From the NCBI GenBank assembly GCA_963747335.1, contig CAVVEV010000012.1, positions 496,001 to 560,000 of the forward strand: a stretch of 64,000 bases of DNA, in the 5' to 3' direction. The notes beneath the pieces are model-generated. The model did not search any database. It worked only from the letters and a program-made list of their open reading frames with translations, and had not been told where the DNA came from. This stretch comes from Prado023 sp963747335 (GTDB lineage Bacteria > Actinomycetota > Actinomycetes > S36-B12 > CAIYMF01). This document shows positions 28,033 to 35,622 of the stretch, piece by piece; position 1 is the stretch's first letter; the number at the start of each line of letters is the position of its first letter. The position numbers and the translations under genes are program-made.

Positions 28033-28038
28033 TAGTGT
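28033..28038 (+). promoter_or_regulatory. -10 box TAGTGT, leaderless start of purK
   Basis: TAGTGT plus a 7-nt spacer ends at the GTG of purK. A second GATAGTG occurs about 21 nt upstream in the same divergent gap. Confidence 0.6.
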
Positions 28039-28045
28039 TCTGTCC

Positions 28046-29248
28046 GTGGCGCTCAGTGCACAGGCCAGCCCCAGAGATGGGGCCGGGCTGACCCCTGCTC
28101 AGGGATTCCCGATCGTCGGGATGATCGGCGGCGGGCAGCTGGCCCGGATGACCCAGGAGGCGGCCCTGGCCCTCGGCGTCGGCCTGCGCGTGCTGGCCGC
28201 CGGACCGACCGAGTCCGCGGCACGCGGCGGCGGCGACATCCGATGGGGTGCGCACGACGACCCCCCGGCCGTGGCGGCATTCGCCCAGGGATGCGATGTC
28301 ATCACATTCGACCACGAGCACGTGCCCGCGCCGATCCTCGCTGCGCTCGTCGAGGCCGGCCTCACGGTCCGCCCCGGGCCGGCCGCCCTGGCCCACGCGC
28401 AGGACAAGGTCCACATGCGCGCGGCGATCAGCGCGGCCGGGGTGCCGTGTCCGGCCTGGTCCGTGGTGACCTCGCCGGAGGAGGTCGTGGCCTTCGCCGG
28501 CGCGAACGCCTGGCCGGTGGTGCTCAAGGTCTCCCGTGGCGGGTACGACGGTCGCGGGGTCTGGGTCGTGGACGGACCGGACGAGGCGGCGTCGGTGATG
28601 ACCGGCAACCCCCTGGCCCCCGGCGTCGAGTGGCTCGTGGAGCAGTACGTGCCGTTCACCCGCGAGCTCGCCGCCCAGGTGGCCCGCTCGCCCTCGGGCC
28701 AGGCAGCGGTGTACCCGGTTGTCCGCACGGTCCAGACCGACGGGATCTGCACCGAGGTCGTCGCCCCGTGCCCGGGCCTGTCCGACCAGCACGCGATGGC
28801 CGCCCAACAGGTCGCCCTGCGGATCGCCGAGGCCCTCGACGTGGTCGGCATGCTCGCCGTCGAGCTGTTCGACACCCCGGACGGCGTGCTGGTCAACGAG
28901 CTGGCGATGCGCCCGCACAACAGCGGTCACTGGACCATCGAGGGTGCGGTCACCAGCCAGTTCGAGAACCACCTGCGCGCCGTGCTCGACCTGCCGCTGG
29001 GTTCGCCGGCCGCCCGCGCGCCGCACACCGTGATGGTCAACGTCCTGGGTGGGGAGCACCGCGACATGTACCGCGCCTATCGGCACGTGATGGCCCGCGA
29101 TCCGGGGGTGAAGGTCCACATGTACGGCAAGGATGTCCGGCCCGGGCGCAAGATCGGCCACGTCACGGTCTCCGGTGACGACCTCGAGTCCCTGCTCGCA
29201 CGGGCCCACCACGCGGCCGACTACCTGACGGGAGTGATCGATGAATGA
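28046..29248 (+). CDS. purK: 5-(carboxyamino)imidazole ribonucleotide synthase PurK
   Basis: A 400-residue ATP-grasp enzyme that carboxylates AIR at N5 using bicarbonate and ATP in purine synthesis. MIGGGQLARM opens the Rossmann-like N domain. KVSRGGYDGRGVWVV is the ATP-grasp glycine loop near residue 165, and VNELAMRPHNSGHWTIE is the strongly conserved PurK metal and substrate site. The GTG start fits the TAGTGT box. It overlaps purE by 8 bp, the next enzyme, and is divergent from the exporter operon. The purK-purE pair near fadE25 and birA recurs in mycobacteria. Confidence 0.95.
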   Translation: MALSAQASPRDGAGLTPAQGFPIVGMIGGGQLARMTQEAALALGVGLRVLAAGPTESAARGGGDIRWGAHDDPPAVAAFAQGCDVITFDHEHVPAPILAALVEAGLTVRPGPAALAHAQDKVHMRAAISAAGVPCPAWSVVTSPEEVVAFAGANAWPVVLKVSRGGYDGRGVWVVDGPDEAASVMTGNPLAPGVEWLVEQYVPFTRELAAQVARSPSGQAAVYPVVRTVQTDGICTEVVAPCPGLSDQHAMAAQQVALRIAEALDVVGMLAVELFDTPDGVLVNELAMRPHNSGHWTIEGAVTSQFENHLRAVLDLPLGSPAARAPHTVMVNVLGGEHRDMYRAYRHVMARDPGVKVHMYGKDVRPGRKIGHVTVSGDDLESLLARAHHAADYLTGVIDE

Positions 29249-29756
29249 GCGCCCTGTGTCCCCAGCCCAGGTGGGGGTCGTCATGGGGTCGGACTCCGAC
29301 TGGGTGGTGATGGCCGACGCCGCCCAGGCCCTGCGTGACTTCGGCGTGCCCCACGAGATCGACGTGGTGTCCGCCCACCGGATGCCCGAGGACATGATCT
29401 CCTACGGCAGGTCCGCGGCCGAGCGGGGGCTGAAGGTGATCATCGCGGGCGCCGGTGGTGCCGCGCACCTGCCGGGGATGCTCGCCTCGGTGACCTCGAT
29501 CCCGGTCATCGGGGTGCCGGTCCCGCTGCCCATGCTCGACGGGATGGACTCGCTGCTCTCGATCGTGCAGATGCCCTCCGGCGTGCCCGTCGCCACGGTG
29601 GGGATCGGCCAGGCGCGCAACGCCGGGCTGCTGGCGGTGCGGATCCTCGGAGTCGCCGACGCGCGCCTCTGGCCGGACATGGACGCCTTCCGGGCCGGGC
29701 TGCGCGATGCAGCGCGGGCCAAGGGGGAGCGCCTGCGCGAGGACTTCGGGACCTGA
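29241..29756 (+). CDS. purE: N5-carboxyaminoimidazole ribonucleotide mutase PurE
   Basis: A 171-residue class I PurE that moves the carboxylate of N5-CAIR to C4. VVMGSDSDW near the start binds the phosphate, VVSAHRMPEDM carries the catalytic His, and AGAGGAAHLPGM and GVGVP-type segment (seen as VIGVPVPLP) complete the octamer active site. The ATG overlaps the end of purK by 8 bp. A strong hairpin follows the stop. Confidence 0.96.
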   Translation: MNERPVSPAQVGVVMGSDSDWVVMADAAQALRDFGVPHEIDVVSAHRMPEDMISYGRSAAERGLKVIIAGAGGAAHLPGMLASVTSIPVIGVPVPLPMLDGMDSLLSIVQMPSGVPVATVGIGQARNAGLLAVRILGVADARLWPDMDAFRAGLRDAARAKGERLREDFGT

Positions 29757-29787
29757 CGCTGCGCCAGTCGTGTCGGCGTGAGGCGGC

Positions 29788-29818
29788 GACCGGGCCGGTG
29801 GCGGAAACCGACCCGGTC
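29788..29818. terminator. Hairpin between convergent purE and UDP-glucose dehydrogenase genes
   Basis: GACCGGG (29788-29794) pairs with CCCGGTC (29812-29818). An inner CGGT/ACCG extension is separated by one mismatch. It lies at the meeting point of two convergent genes and overlaps the udg stop codon, so it may terminate both. Confidence 0.55.
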
Positions 29819-31172
29819 AGGCCTGCGGGCGGCCCAGGCCCCGGTACGTCCAGCCCGCTGCCCGCCATCGGGCGATGTCCAGGCAGTTGCGTCCGTCGAG
29901 GACCGAGGGGCTGTTGGGCAGGTCCACCACGGTGGCCGGGTCCAGGTCGGTGTAGTCGCGCCACTCGGTGAGCACGAGCACGAGGTCGGCACCTGTCAGG
30001 GCCTCGCGGACGTCCGTGGCGTAGGCCATCGTGGGGTAGGCGGCCCGGGCGTTGGCCATGGCCTGGGGGTCGTGCACGACCACGTCACCCCCCGCGGTGT
30101 AGATCGCCGCGGCGATGTCCAGGGCCGGTGAGTCACGGACGTCGTCGGAGTCGGGCTTGAACGCCGCACCCAGGACGGCGATCCGCTTGCCGACGAATCG
30201 ACCACCGACCAGCTCGCGGGCCAGGGCCACGGTGGAGGTGCGTCGCCGGGTGTTGATCCCGTCGACATCCTGCAGGAAGCTCAGGGCGTCGGAGACCCCC
30301 AGCTCACCGGCGCGGGCCATGAACGCGCGGATGTCCTTGGGCAGGCAGCCGCCGCCGAAGCCGATCCCGGCGCGCAGGAACTTCGACCCGATCCGCTCGT
30401 CGTAGCCGATGGCCTCGGCCAGCAGGGTCACGTCGGCACCGGTCGCCTCGCAGACCTCGGCCATCGCGTTGATGAACGAGATCTTGGTCGCCAGGAAGCT
30501 GTTGGCCGCCACCTTGACCAGCTCGGAGGTCGCGTAGTCCATGACCAGGAACGGCGAGCCCCACTCGATCATCGGGGCATAGACCCGGCGCATGACCTCC
30601 TCGTCGCGCCCAGGCGCCTCTCCGGGTGCGGGCGGGTCGGCCACGCCGATCACGATGCGGTCCGGTGTCAGGGTGTCAGCCACGGCGAACCCCTCGCGGA
30701 GGAACTCCGGGTTCCAGACGAGGTCGACATCCGCGCCGGCCGGGGCCAGCGCCTGCAGCCGGGTGCGGACGTTCTCCGCGGTCCCGACCGGGACGGTCGA
30801 CTTGCCGATCACGGTGCACGGGCGGGTCAGGCGCGGGGCCAGGGACCCGATCGCGGCGTCGATCTGGCTGAGGTCGGCCGCGTTGGTGCGCGGGTGCTGC
30901 GGGGTGCCGACCCCGATGAAGTGCAGGTCGCCGAACTCCGCTGCCTCGGCGAAGTCGGTGGTGAAGCGCAGCCGACCGGCGGTGACGTTGGACTCGAGCA
31001 GCTCGGACAGCCCGGGTTCGTAGAACGGGACCTCACCGCGGGCAAGTGCTGCGACCTTGTCGGCGTCGACGTCGACACCGAGCACGTCGTAGCCCGACTC
31101 GGCCATCGCAGCGGCGTGGGTGGCGCCGAGGTAGCCGGTGCCGATGACGGTGATCCTCAGGGGCTCGCTCAC
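29817..31172 (-). CDS. udg: UDP-glucose 6-dehydrogenase
   Basis: A 451-residue NAD-dependent dehydrogenase oxidising UDP-glucose to UDP-glucuronate for surface polysaccharides. The N terminus ITVIGTGYLG binds NAD; STVPVGTAE and ANSFLATKISFINA are family segments. The catalytic cysteine is in GFGGGCLPKD near residue 265, and LGAAFKPDSDDVRDSP begins the C-terminal UDP domain. The GTG at 31172 is 7 nt after TAGTCT, so it is probably leaderless. UDP-mannose or another nucleotide sugar is possible, but the motifs favour UDP-glucose. Confidence 0.92.
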   Translation of the reverse strand: MSEPLRITVIGTGYLGATHAAAMAESGYDVLGVDVDADKVAALARGEVPFYEPGLSELLESNVTAGRLRFTTDFAEAAEFGDLHFIGVGTPQHPRTNAADLSQIDAAIGSLAPRLTRPCTVIGKSTVPVGTAENVRTRLQALAPAGADVDLVWNPEFLREGFAVADTLTPDRIVIGVADPPAPGEAPGRDEEVMRRVYAPMIEWGSPFLVMDYATSELVKVAANSFLATKISFINAMAEVCEATGADVTLLAEAIGYDERIGSKFLRAGIGFGGGCLPKDIRAFMARAGELGVSDALSFLQDVDGINTRRRTSTVALARELVGGRFVGKRIAVLGAAFKPDSDDVRDSPALDIAAAIYTAGGDVVVHDPQAMANARAAYPTMAYATDVREALTGADLVLVLTEWRDYTDLDPATVVDLPNSPSVLDGRNCLDIARWRAAGWTYRGLGRPQA

Positions 31173-31179
31173 GCGGGCA

Positions 31180-31185
31180 AGACTA
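31180..31185 (-). promoter_or_regulatory. -10 box TAGTCT, leaderless start of udg
   Basis: On the minus strand TAGTCT is followed by 7 nt and the GTG at 31172. Confidence 0.6.
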
Positions 31186-31241
31186 GGCCGTGTGCCAGCC
31201 TCCGAGGGTCGTGGCACCGCATGCCAGCGTGAGGGCCGTCA

Positions 31242-31287
31242 CTGTGCTGACGATTCCGACTTCAGATCGTCGGAATCGTCAGCACAG
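31242..31287. repeat. Perfect 19-bp palindrome, TGTG/CACA-ended
   Basis: Arms of 19 bp (31242-31260 and 31269-31287) are perfectly complementary around the 8-nt loop TTCAGATC. The outer ends read CTGTG and CACAG. Size, ends and the CGATTCC core resemble the palindromes at 40757, 41796 and 60899 although the arm sequence differs. It sits in the divergent gap between udg and an acyl-CoA dehydrogenase, so it is not a convergent terminator. It could be a repeat element, an operator or a leader hairpin. Confidence 0.75.
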
Positions 31288-31436
31288 GTGGGCCACCACC
31301 TGTGAGGTCGCAGTTGCTGGGCCGTCGCCGAGCACTGCTCGCGCGGGTCTTCGGCGGGGGATCGCCTCTCCGGTGGTCGATCCGGCCAGCACTCGACAAG
31401 CCGCTGCCCGGCAGGGATGGGCCTGAGGTGCGCGCG

Positions 31437-31442
31437 TAGCCT
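31437..31442 (+). promoter_or_regulatory. -10 box TAGCCT, leaderless start of acyl-CoA dehydrogenase
   Basis: TAGCCT plus 7 nt ends at the ATG at 31450. This fixes the start over an upstream in-frame codon. Confidence 0.6.
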
Positions 31443-31449
31443 GTGGGGC

Positions 31450-32616
31450 ATGGCACTCACCCCGAACCCCGACTTCAACGCCTTCACCCTCCCCGAGGAG
31501 CACGAGATGCTCCGCGCGGCTGTTCGCGAGCTGGCCGAGGACAAGATCGCTCCCCGGGCTGCCGAGATCGACGAGACAGGGGAGTTCCCCTGGGACGTCT
31601 ACGAGGCGCTGCGGGCCAACGACTTCCACGCGATCCACATCCCTGAGAAGTTCGGCGGTCAGGGCGGGGACGCGCTGGCTGCATGCCTGGTCATCGAGGA
31701 GGTGGCGCGGGTCTGCGCCTCGAGCTCGCTGATCCCGGCGGTCAACAAGCTGGGCACCATGCCGCTGATCGTGGGAGCCTCCGACGACCTGCTGGGTCGC
31801 TACCTGCCCCAGGTGGCCAGCGGTGAGGCGATGTTCTCCTACGCCCTCTCGGAGCGCGAGGCCGGCTCGGACGCCGGGTCGATGAAGTGCCGCGCGGTCG
31901 CGGGCGACGGCGGCTGGGTCCTCAACGGGCAGAAGTCCTGGATCACCAACGCCGGCGTCTCGACGTACTACACGGTGATGGCCGTGACGGAACCCGGGGT
32001 CGGACCCCGGGGGATCTCGGCGTTCGTCGTGCATGCCGATGATCCGGGCTTCTCGCTGGCGACCCCGGAACGCAAGCTGGGCATCCACGGATCGCCGACC
32101 CGGGAGATCCTGTTCGACAACTGCTGGATCCCGGCCGACCGCATCGTCGGCGAGCCAGGCACCGGCTTCCAGACAGCGATGCGGACCCTGGACCACACGC
32201 GGGTGACGATCGGCGCCCAGGCCCTGGGGATCGCGCAGGGCGCCCTGGACGCCTCGGTGGCCTACGCCAAGGACCGCAAGCAGTTCGGCAAGTCCATCGG
32301 TTCCTTCCAGGGCGTGCAGTTCCTGATCGCGGACATGGCGATGAAGGTCGAGGCCGCGCGTGCGCTGACCTACGCCGCCGCGGCGCGCAGCGAACGAGGA
32401 GCATCGGACCTCACCTTCTACGGCGCGGCCGCCAAGTGCTACGCCTCGGACATCGCGATGGAGGTCACCACCGATGCCGTGCAGGTGTTCGGCGGGGCCG
32501 GGTACGTCCGCGACAACCCGGTGGAGCGCTACATGCGCGATGCCAAGATCACCCAGATCTACGAGGGGACCAACCAGATCCAGCGCATGGTGATGGCACG
32601 CCAGCTGCTGAGGTAG
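31450..32616 (+). CDS. Acyl-CoA dehydrogenase, FadE25-like
   Basis: A 388-residue acyl-CoA dehydrogenase. ALSEREAGSDAGSM binds FAD and substrate, SWITNAG follows, RKQFGKSI lies mid-protein, and the C terminus has FGGAGYVRDNPVERYMRDAKI and the catalytic Glu in QIYEGTNQIQ. The YEGT arrangement is that of short/branched-chain enzymes. Its position beside purE-purK matches mycobacterial fadE25 (Rv3274c). The ATG is leaderless. The glycerophosphotransferase gene starts 9 nt after its stop. Confidence 0.93.
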   Translation: MALTPNPDFNAFTLPEEHEMLRAAVRELAEDKIAPRAAEIDETGEFPWDVYEALRANDFHAIHIPEKFGGQGGDALAACLVIEEVARVCASSSLIPAVNKLGTMPLIVGASDDLLGRYLPQVASGEAMFSYALSEREAGSDAGSMKCRAVAGDGGWVLNGQKSWITNAGVSTYYTVMAVTEPGVGPRGISAFVVHADDPGFSLATPERKLGIHGSPTREILFDNCWIPADRIVGEPGTGFQTAMRTLDHTRVTIGAQALGIAQGALDASVAYAKDRKQFGKSIGSFQGVQFLIADMAMKVEAARALTYAAAARSERGASDLTFYGAAAKCYASDIAMEVTTDAVQVFGGAGYVRDNPVERYMRDAKITQIYEGTNQIQRMVMARQLLR

Positions 32617-32625
32617 ACAGAGCAC

Positions 32626-33840
32626 ATGGAGCCCGATCGCAGAGCGGCCAGGTACACCCCTGCGCGGGTCCTGGGCGCGCTGCGCCGGCGCCGGGTGGAG
32701 CTGGAGCGCTCCGTGCGCTTCACCCGCGCCCAGGGACTGCCTCTGCGTGAGGCGGTCCTCTTCGAGTCCTTCGCCGGCAAGATGGTCGGTGACAACCCGT
32801 TGGGCATCCACGACGAGCTGGTCCGCAGGGGGACCGCGCTGGAGATCGTGTGGACGGTGAGCCGCCCGGACATGCAGGTTCCTGACGGGGCGCGGGCTGT
32901 CATGCACGGCTCCGCGGAGTGGCTCGAGGCCCTGGCCACAAGCAGGTACCTGGTCAACAACACGAACTTCCCGCCCTACTTCCGCAAGGGCCCGGGCCAG
33001 GTGTACTGCCAGACGTGGCACGGCACGCCGTTGAAGCGGTTGGGCCATGACATGCCGCCCGGCTCGATCAGTGAGGCCTTCCTCGCCCTGTACGACCGCG
33101 AGGCTGCGGCGTGGGACTTCCTGGTGGCCGCCAACGAGTTCAGCGCAGAGACCCTCGGCGGCGCCTTCGGGTACCGCGGACGGATCCTGACGGTGGGCTA
33201 TCCCCGCAATGACCGGCTGGTCACGACCGGCCCGGCGCAGCGCCAGGCGATCCGGGAACGCCTCGGCGTCCCGGACCCGGACGAGCGGCTCCTGCTCTAC
33301 GGACCCACGTGGCGTGCCAGTCGACGCACGACGCTCGGCCAGTTCGCGCCCATCAACTACCTCGACGCGAGCACCCCGTTGCCCGGCGGCTGGCGGTTGG
33401 CCTTCCGTGGGCACTCGCACACGCACGGCGCGCACGACCCGTCGATTGCCGGTGGAGCGCTGGATGTCACCCGGTACCCCGATGTCACGGACCTGCTCAT
33501 CGCCGCCGACGCCCTGCTCACGGACTACTCCTCGCTCATGTTCGACTTCGCCGTGACAGGCAGGCCGATCCTGTTCCTCACCCCCGATCTGGCGGACTAC
33601 CGGGGGTCCCGTGGCTTCTACCTCGATTTCGAGGCCGACGCGCCTGGGCCACTGCTCTCGACGTCGGAGGAGGTCGTTGCGCGGCTGGCCGACATGCCGG
33701 GCGTGGTGGCGGAGTACAGCTCCCGGTACACGGCCTGGAACGCGCGGTTCAACGCCTGGGACGACGGTCACGCGGCGCAGAGGGTCGTTGATGCGGTGTT
33801 CGGCAATGGTGCGGCGTCAGGCCCCAGCCCGGGGGTCTGA
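32626..33840 (+). CDS. CDP-glycerol glycerophosphotransferase family protein (TagF/TagB-like)
   Basis: A 404-residue membrane-associated GT-B enzyme of the family that transfers glycerol- or ribitol-phosphate from CDP donors to teichoic-acid chains. QTWHGTPLKRLG contains the first catalytic His. RGHSHTHG is at the position of the second His motif, and ADALLTDYSSLMFDFA is the hallmark donor-site segment. VYCQ and YPRNDRL segments also fit. There is no long N-terminal extension, so it resembles short TagB/TarF-like forms. The ATG at 32626 is 9 nt after the acyl-CoA dehydrogenase stop. Export would use the TagGH-like pair at 26-28 kb. Confidence 0.88.
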   Translation: MEPDRRAARYTPARVLGALRRRRVELERSVRFTRAQGLPLREAVLFESFAGKMVGDNPLGIHDELVRRGTALEIVWTVSRPDMQVPDGARAVMHGSAEWLEALATSRYLVNNTNFPPYFRKGPGQVYCQTWHGTPLKRLGHDMPPGSISEAFLALYDREAAAWDFLVAANEFSAETLGGAFGYRGRILTVGYPRNDRLVTTGPAQRQAIRERLGVPDPDERLLLYGPTWRASRRTTLGQFAPINYLDASTPLPGGWRLAFRGHSHTHGAHDPSIAGGALDVTRYPDVTDLLIAADALLTDYSSLMFDFAVTGRPILFLTPDLADYRGSRGFYLDFEADAPGPLLSTSEEVVARLADMPGVVAEYSSRYTAWNARFNAWDDGHAAQRVVDAVFGNGAASGPSPGV

Positions 33841-33864
33841 GACGCGTCTACGACACGACCATCG

Positions 33865-34025
33865 GCACTCCCCTCACCCTCGTGGCTCCCCGCTCGCCCA
33901 TCACCTTCGCCCTCGCTCCTCCCGCTCCCCCGGCACCAGCGCCCTCCTCGCTCCCGCCCCCCTCACCATCACGGCTCCCACTCACCGCACCATCGTCGCT
34001 CCCGCTCCCCCTCACCAGCGGCATC
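33865..34025. other. C/T-rich low-complexity tract
   Basis: A strand-asymmetric pyrimidine-rich stretch made of imperfect CTCCC/CACC units, between the polymerase gene and the convergent VWA gene. Frames read through it give only Pro/Ala/Ser or Gly/Glu repeats, so I treat it as non-coding. It may form unusual DNA structure or act in transcript termination. Confidence 0.5.
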
Positions 34026-34041
34026 CCTGCGGCACAGTGGG

Positions 34042-35622
34042 TCAGCGCACGCACTCGACGCGCTGGATCCAGTCGGGCGTGCGTGGCAGGTCAGCGCGTG
34101 TCCGACCGATCAGCACGGCGACGACGGGCACGGTGGCCGGGCGCCCTGGCCATCCGGTCTGGCCGTCCGTGAGGACGATGATCACGTCGACCCGCGGGCG
34201 CAACTGCTCCGCGGCCCCGATCCCGAGGGACATGTCGGTGCCGCCCCCTCCCGCGAGGCGCACTGCCCCCGCCCGGCGGACCGTCGTGACGGCGTGCACC
34301 GCCGAATCAACGGCCAACACGCTCACCTGCGGATCGGCCACCCCCAGGGCGGTGAGGACGCCGTCGATCTCGCCGAGGGCCTGGGCGAGCAGCCCGTCAT
34401 CCACGCTGCCCGAGGTGTCGACGACGATGCCGACGGCGGGGATTGGCCGGCGCAGGGCCGGCAGGATCACCGGGCCGGCGGCGGCCTGACGACGCGAGAT
34501 CCGCGTGTACGTGTAGTCGGTATGGCCGTTGGCCCAGCCCAGGCCGCGGCGCACGGCAGCGTGCAGCACGTTGCGCCAGTCCACGACCGGGTCGAGGATC
34601 TGCGAGACCCACCGGCCCCACTCACCCGGGAGGTCGCCGCGACCCGGTTGTGACTGGAACTCGATGGCGACCGCGCGACGGACCGCCTCCGCTGCCACAG
34701 GGCTCAGGCCACCGGCATCCGCCAGCTCGGGGAGCTCGTAGGCTCGATGGATCCCATCGCAGCCAGATCCGCAGGAGGGGTCAGCGCTGTCGCCGCCGGC
34801 GGGGGTGGTGGGAGTGGAGCCGAGGGACGGTGTGGGGCCGTGGGCAGGCGCGCTGCCGGAGTCCTGGGCCTCAACGCCCTGGTCCTCCGACCCCGCTGGT
34901 CCGCGTGGAGGTCGAGGAAGCCAGGAGGGGTCGTGATCGGAGTCCACGTCCTCGGTCGGAAGGCCGGTGAGCATGGCGTAGTACTCCTCGGCGGCCCGCC
35001 CCGCAGTCAGGCCCAGCTCCGGGGCACTGATGAGCCGGTGGTGGTCGTCGAGTGCCCGGGCTCGAGCGGCGAGGGCCGGACCTGTTGCCATGACCCCGCG
35101 GCCCACCCCTCCGGAGCCGGACTGGGCTACCCCTCCGGAGCCGGACTGGGTAGCCCGGCCGGAGCCGGACGCCCCCGCCCGAACCAGGGCTGACCGTCCA
35201 GGGCTGCCGGGTGCACCATGGGCCGGCGACCCGGTCACCCGCTCCGCGAGGCCGCCGACCACCTCGTGGATCGTGATGTCCGCTGCCACGCGCCAGGCCC
35301 GTGAGGTCGTCCCACGCACGCCCATGTCGCTGGCCCGCCCGGCGTGGTCGGCCAGCAGGTGCCAGACGTGGTGCGCCAGCTCGGCGCCCACCTCCGGCGC
35401 GGTGCGCCGGGCATCCGCCAACCACGTGGGGTTGACGTACAACCGCCAAGCCGGGTCGGTGGCCATCGTGGCCACGTCATCGGTCGGGACCGCCACGAGC
35501 GAGTAGAGGGCAGTCGACAGGTACGGCATGTCGCCGGTGGGCGGACCCCCGGGGGCCATCGGGCTGGTGAGCCACAGCTTGGCCGCCGCCAGAAGGTCGG
35601 CGGCGGGCCTGTCGAGGCTCAT
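34042..35622 (-). CDS. VWA-like protein with DUF2201-type N-terminal domain
   Basis: A 526-residue partner of the adjacent MoxR ATPase; the ATG overlaps the MoxR stop by 4 nt. The N-terminal ~140 residues resemble the putative metallopeptidase of DUF2201 proteins, but the usual HExxH is HHVWH (residues near 87), losing the Glu. A Gly/Ser-rich linker contains a SGSGGVAQ duplication encoded by a 24-nt tandem repeat. The C-terminal VWA-like domain has an intact MIDAS start DTSGSVDD near residue 400 and a TDGQTGW acidic motif. MoxR-VWA pairs act as chaperone-like systems for metal insertion or complex maturation; the client is unknown. Confidence 0.8.
   Translation of the reverse strand: MSLDRPAADLLAAAKLWLTSPMAPGGPPTGDMPYLSTALYSLVAVPTDDVATMATDPAWRLYVNPTWLADARRTAPEVGAELAHHVWHLLADHAGRASDMGVRGTTSRAWRVAADITIHEVVGGLAERVTGSPAHGAPGSPGRSALVRAGASGSGRATQSGSGGVAQSGSGGVGRGVMATGPALAARARALDDHHRLISAPELGLTAGRAAEEYYAMLTGLPTEDVDSDHDPSWLPRPPRGPAGSEDQGVEAQDSGSAPAHGPTPSLGSTPTTPAGGDSADPSCGSGCDGIHRAYELPELADAGGLSPVAAEAVRRAVAIEFQSQPGRGDLPGEWGRWVSQILDPVVDWRNVLHAAVRRGLGWANGHTDYTYTRISRRQAAAGPVILPALRRPIPAVGIVVDTSGSVDDGLLAQALGEIDGVLTALGVADPQVSVLAVDSAVHAVTTVRRAGAVRLAGGGGTDMSLGIGAAEQLRPRVDVIIVLTDGQTGWPGRPATVPVVAVLIGRTRADLPRTPDWIQRVECVR
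35111..35170. repeat. 24-nt tandem repeat inside the VWA gene
   Basis: CCGGAGCCGGAC begins at 35111, 35135 and 35159, an exact 24-bp period (8 codons). It encodes the SGSGG-type linker repeat. The copy number may vary between strains. Confidence 0.8.

Noticed and set aside
31279..33771. An 830-codon minus-strand frame opposite the acyl-CoA dehydrogenase and TagF-like genes
   Set aside because: Same reason: it is an antisense shadow of two genes with clear motifs.
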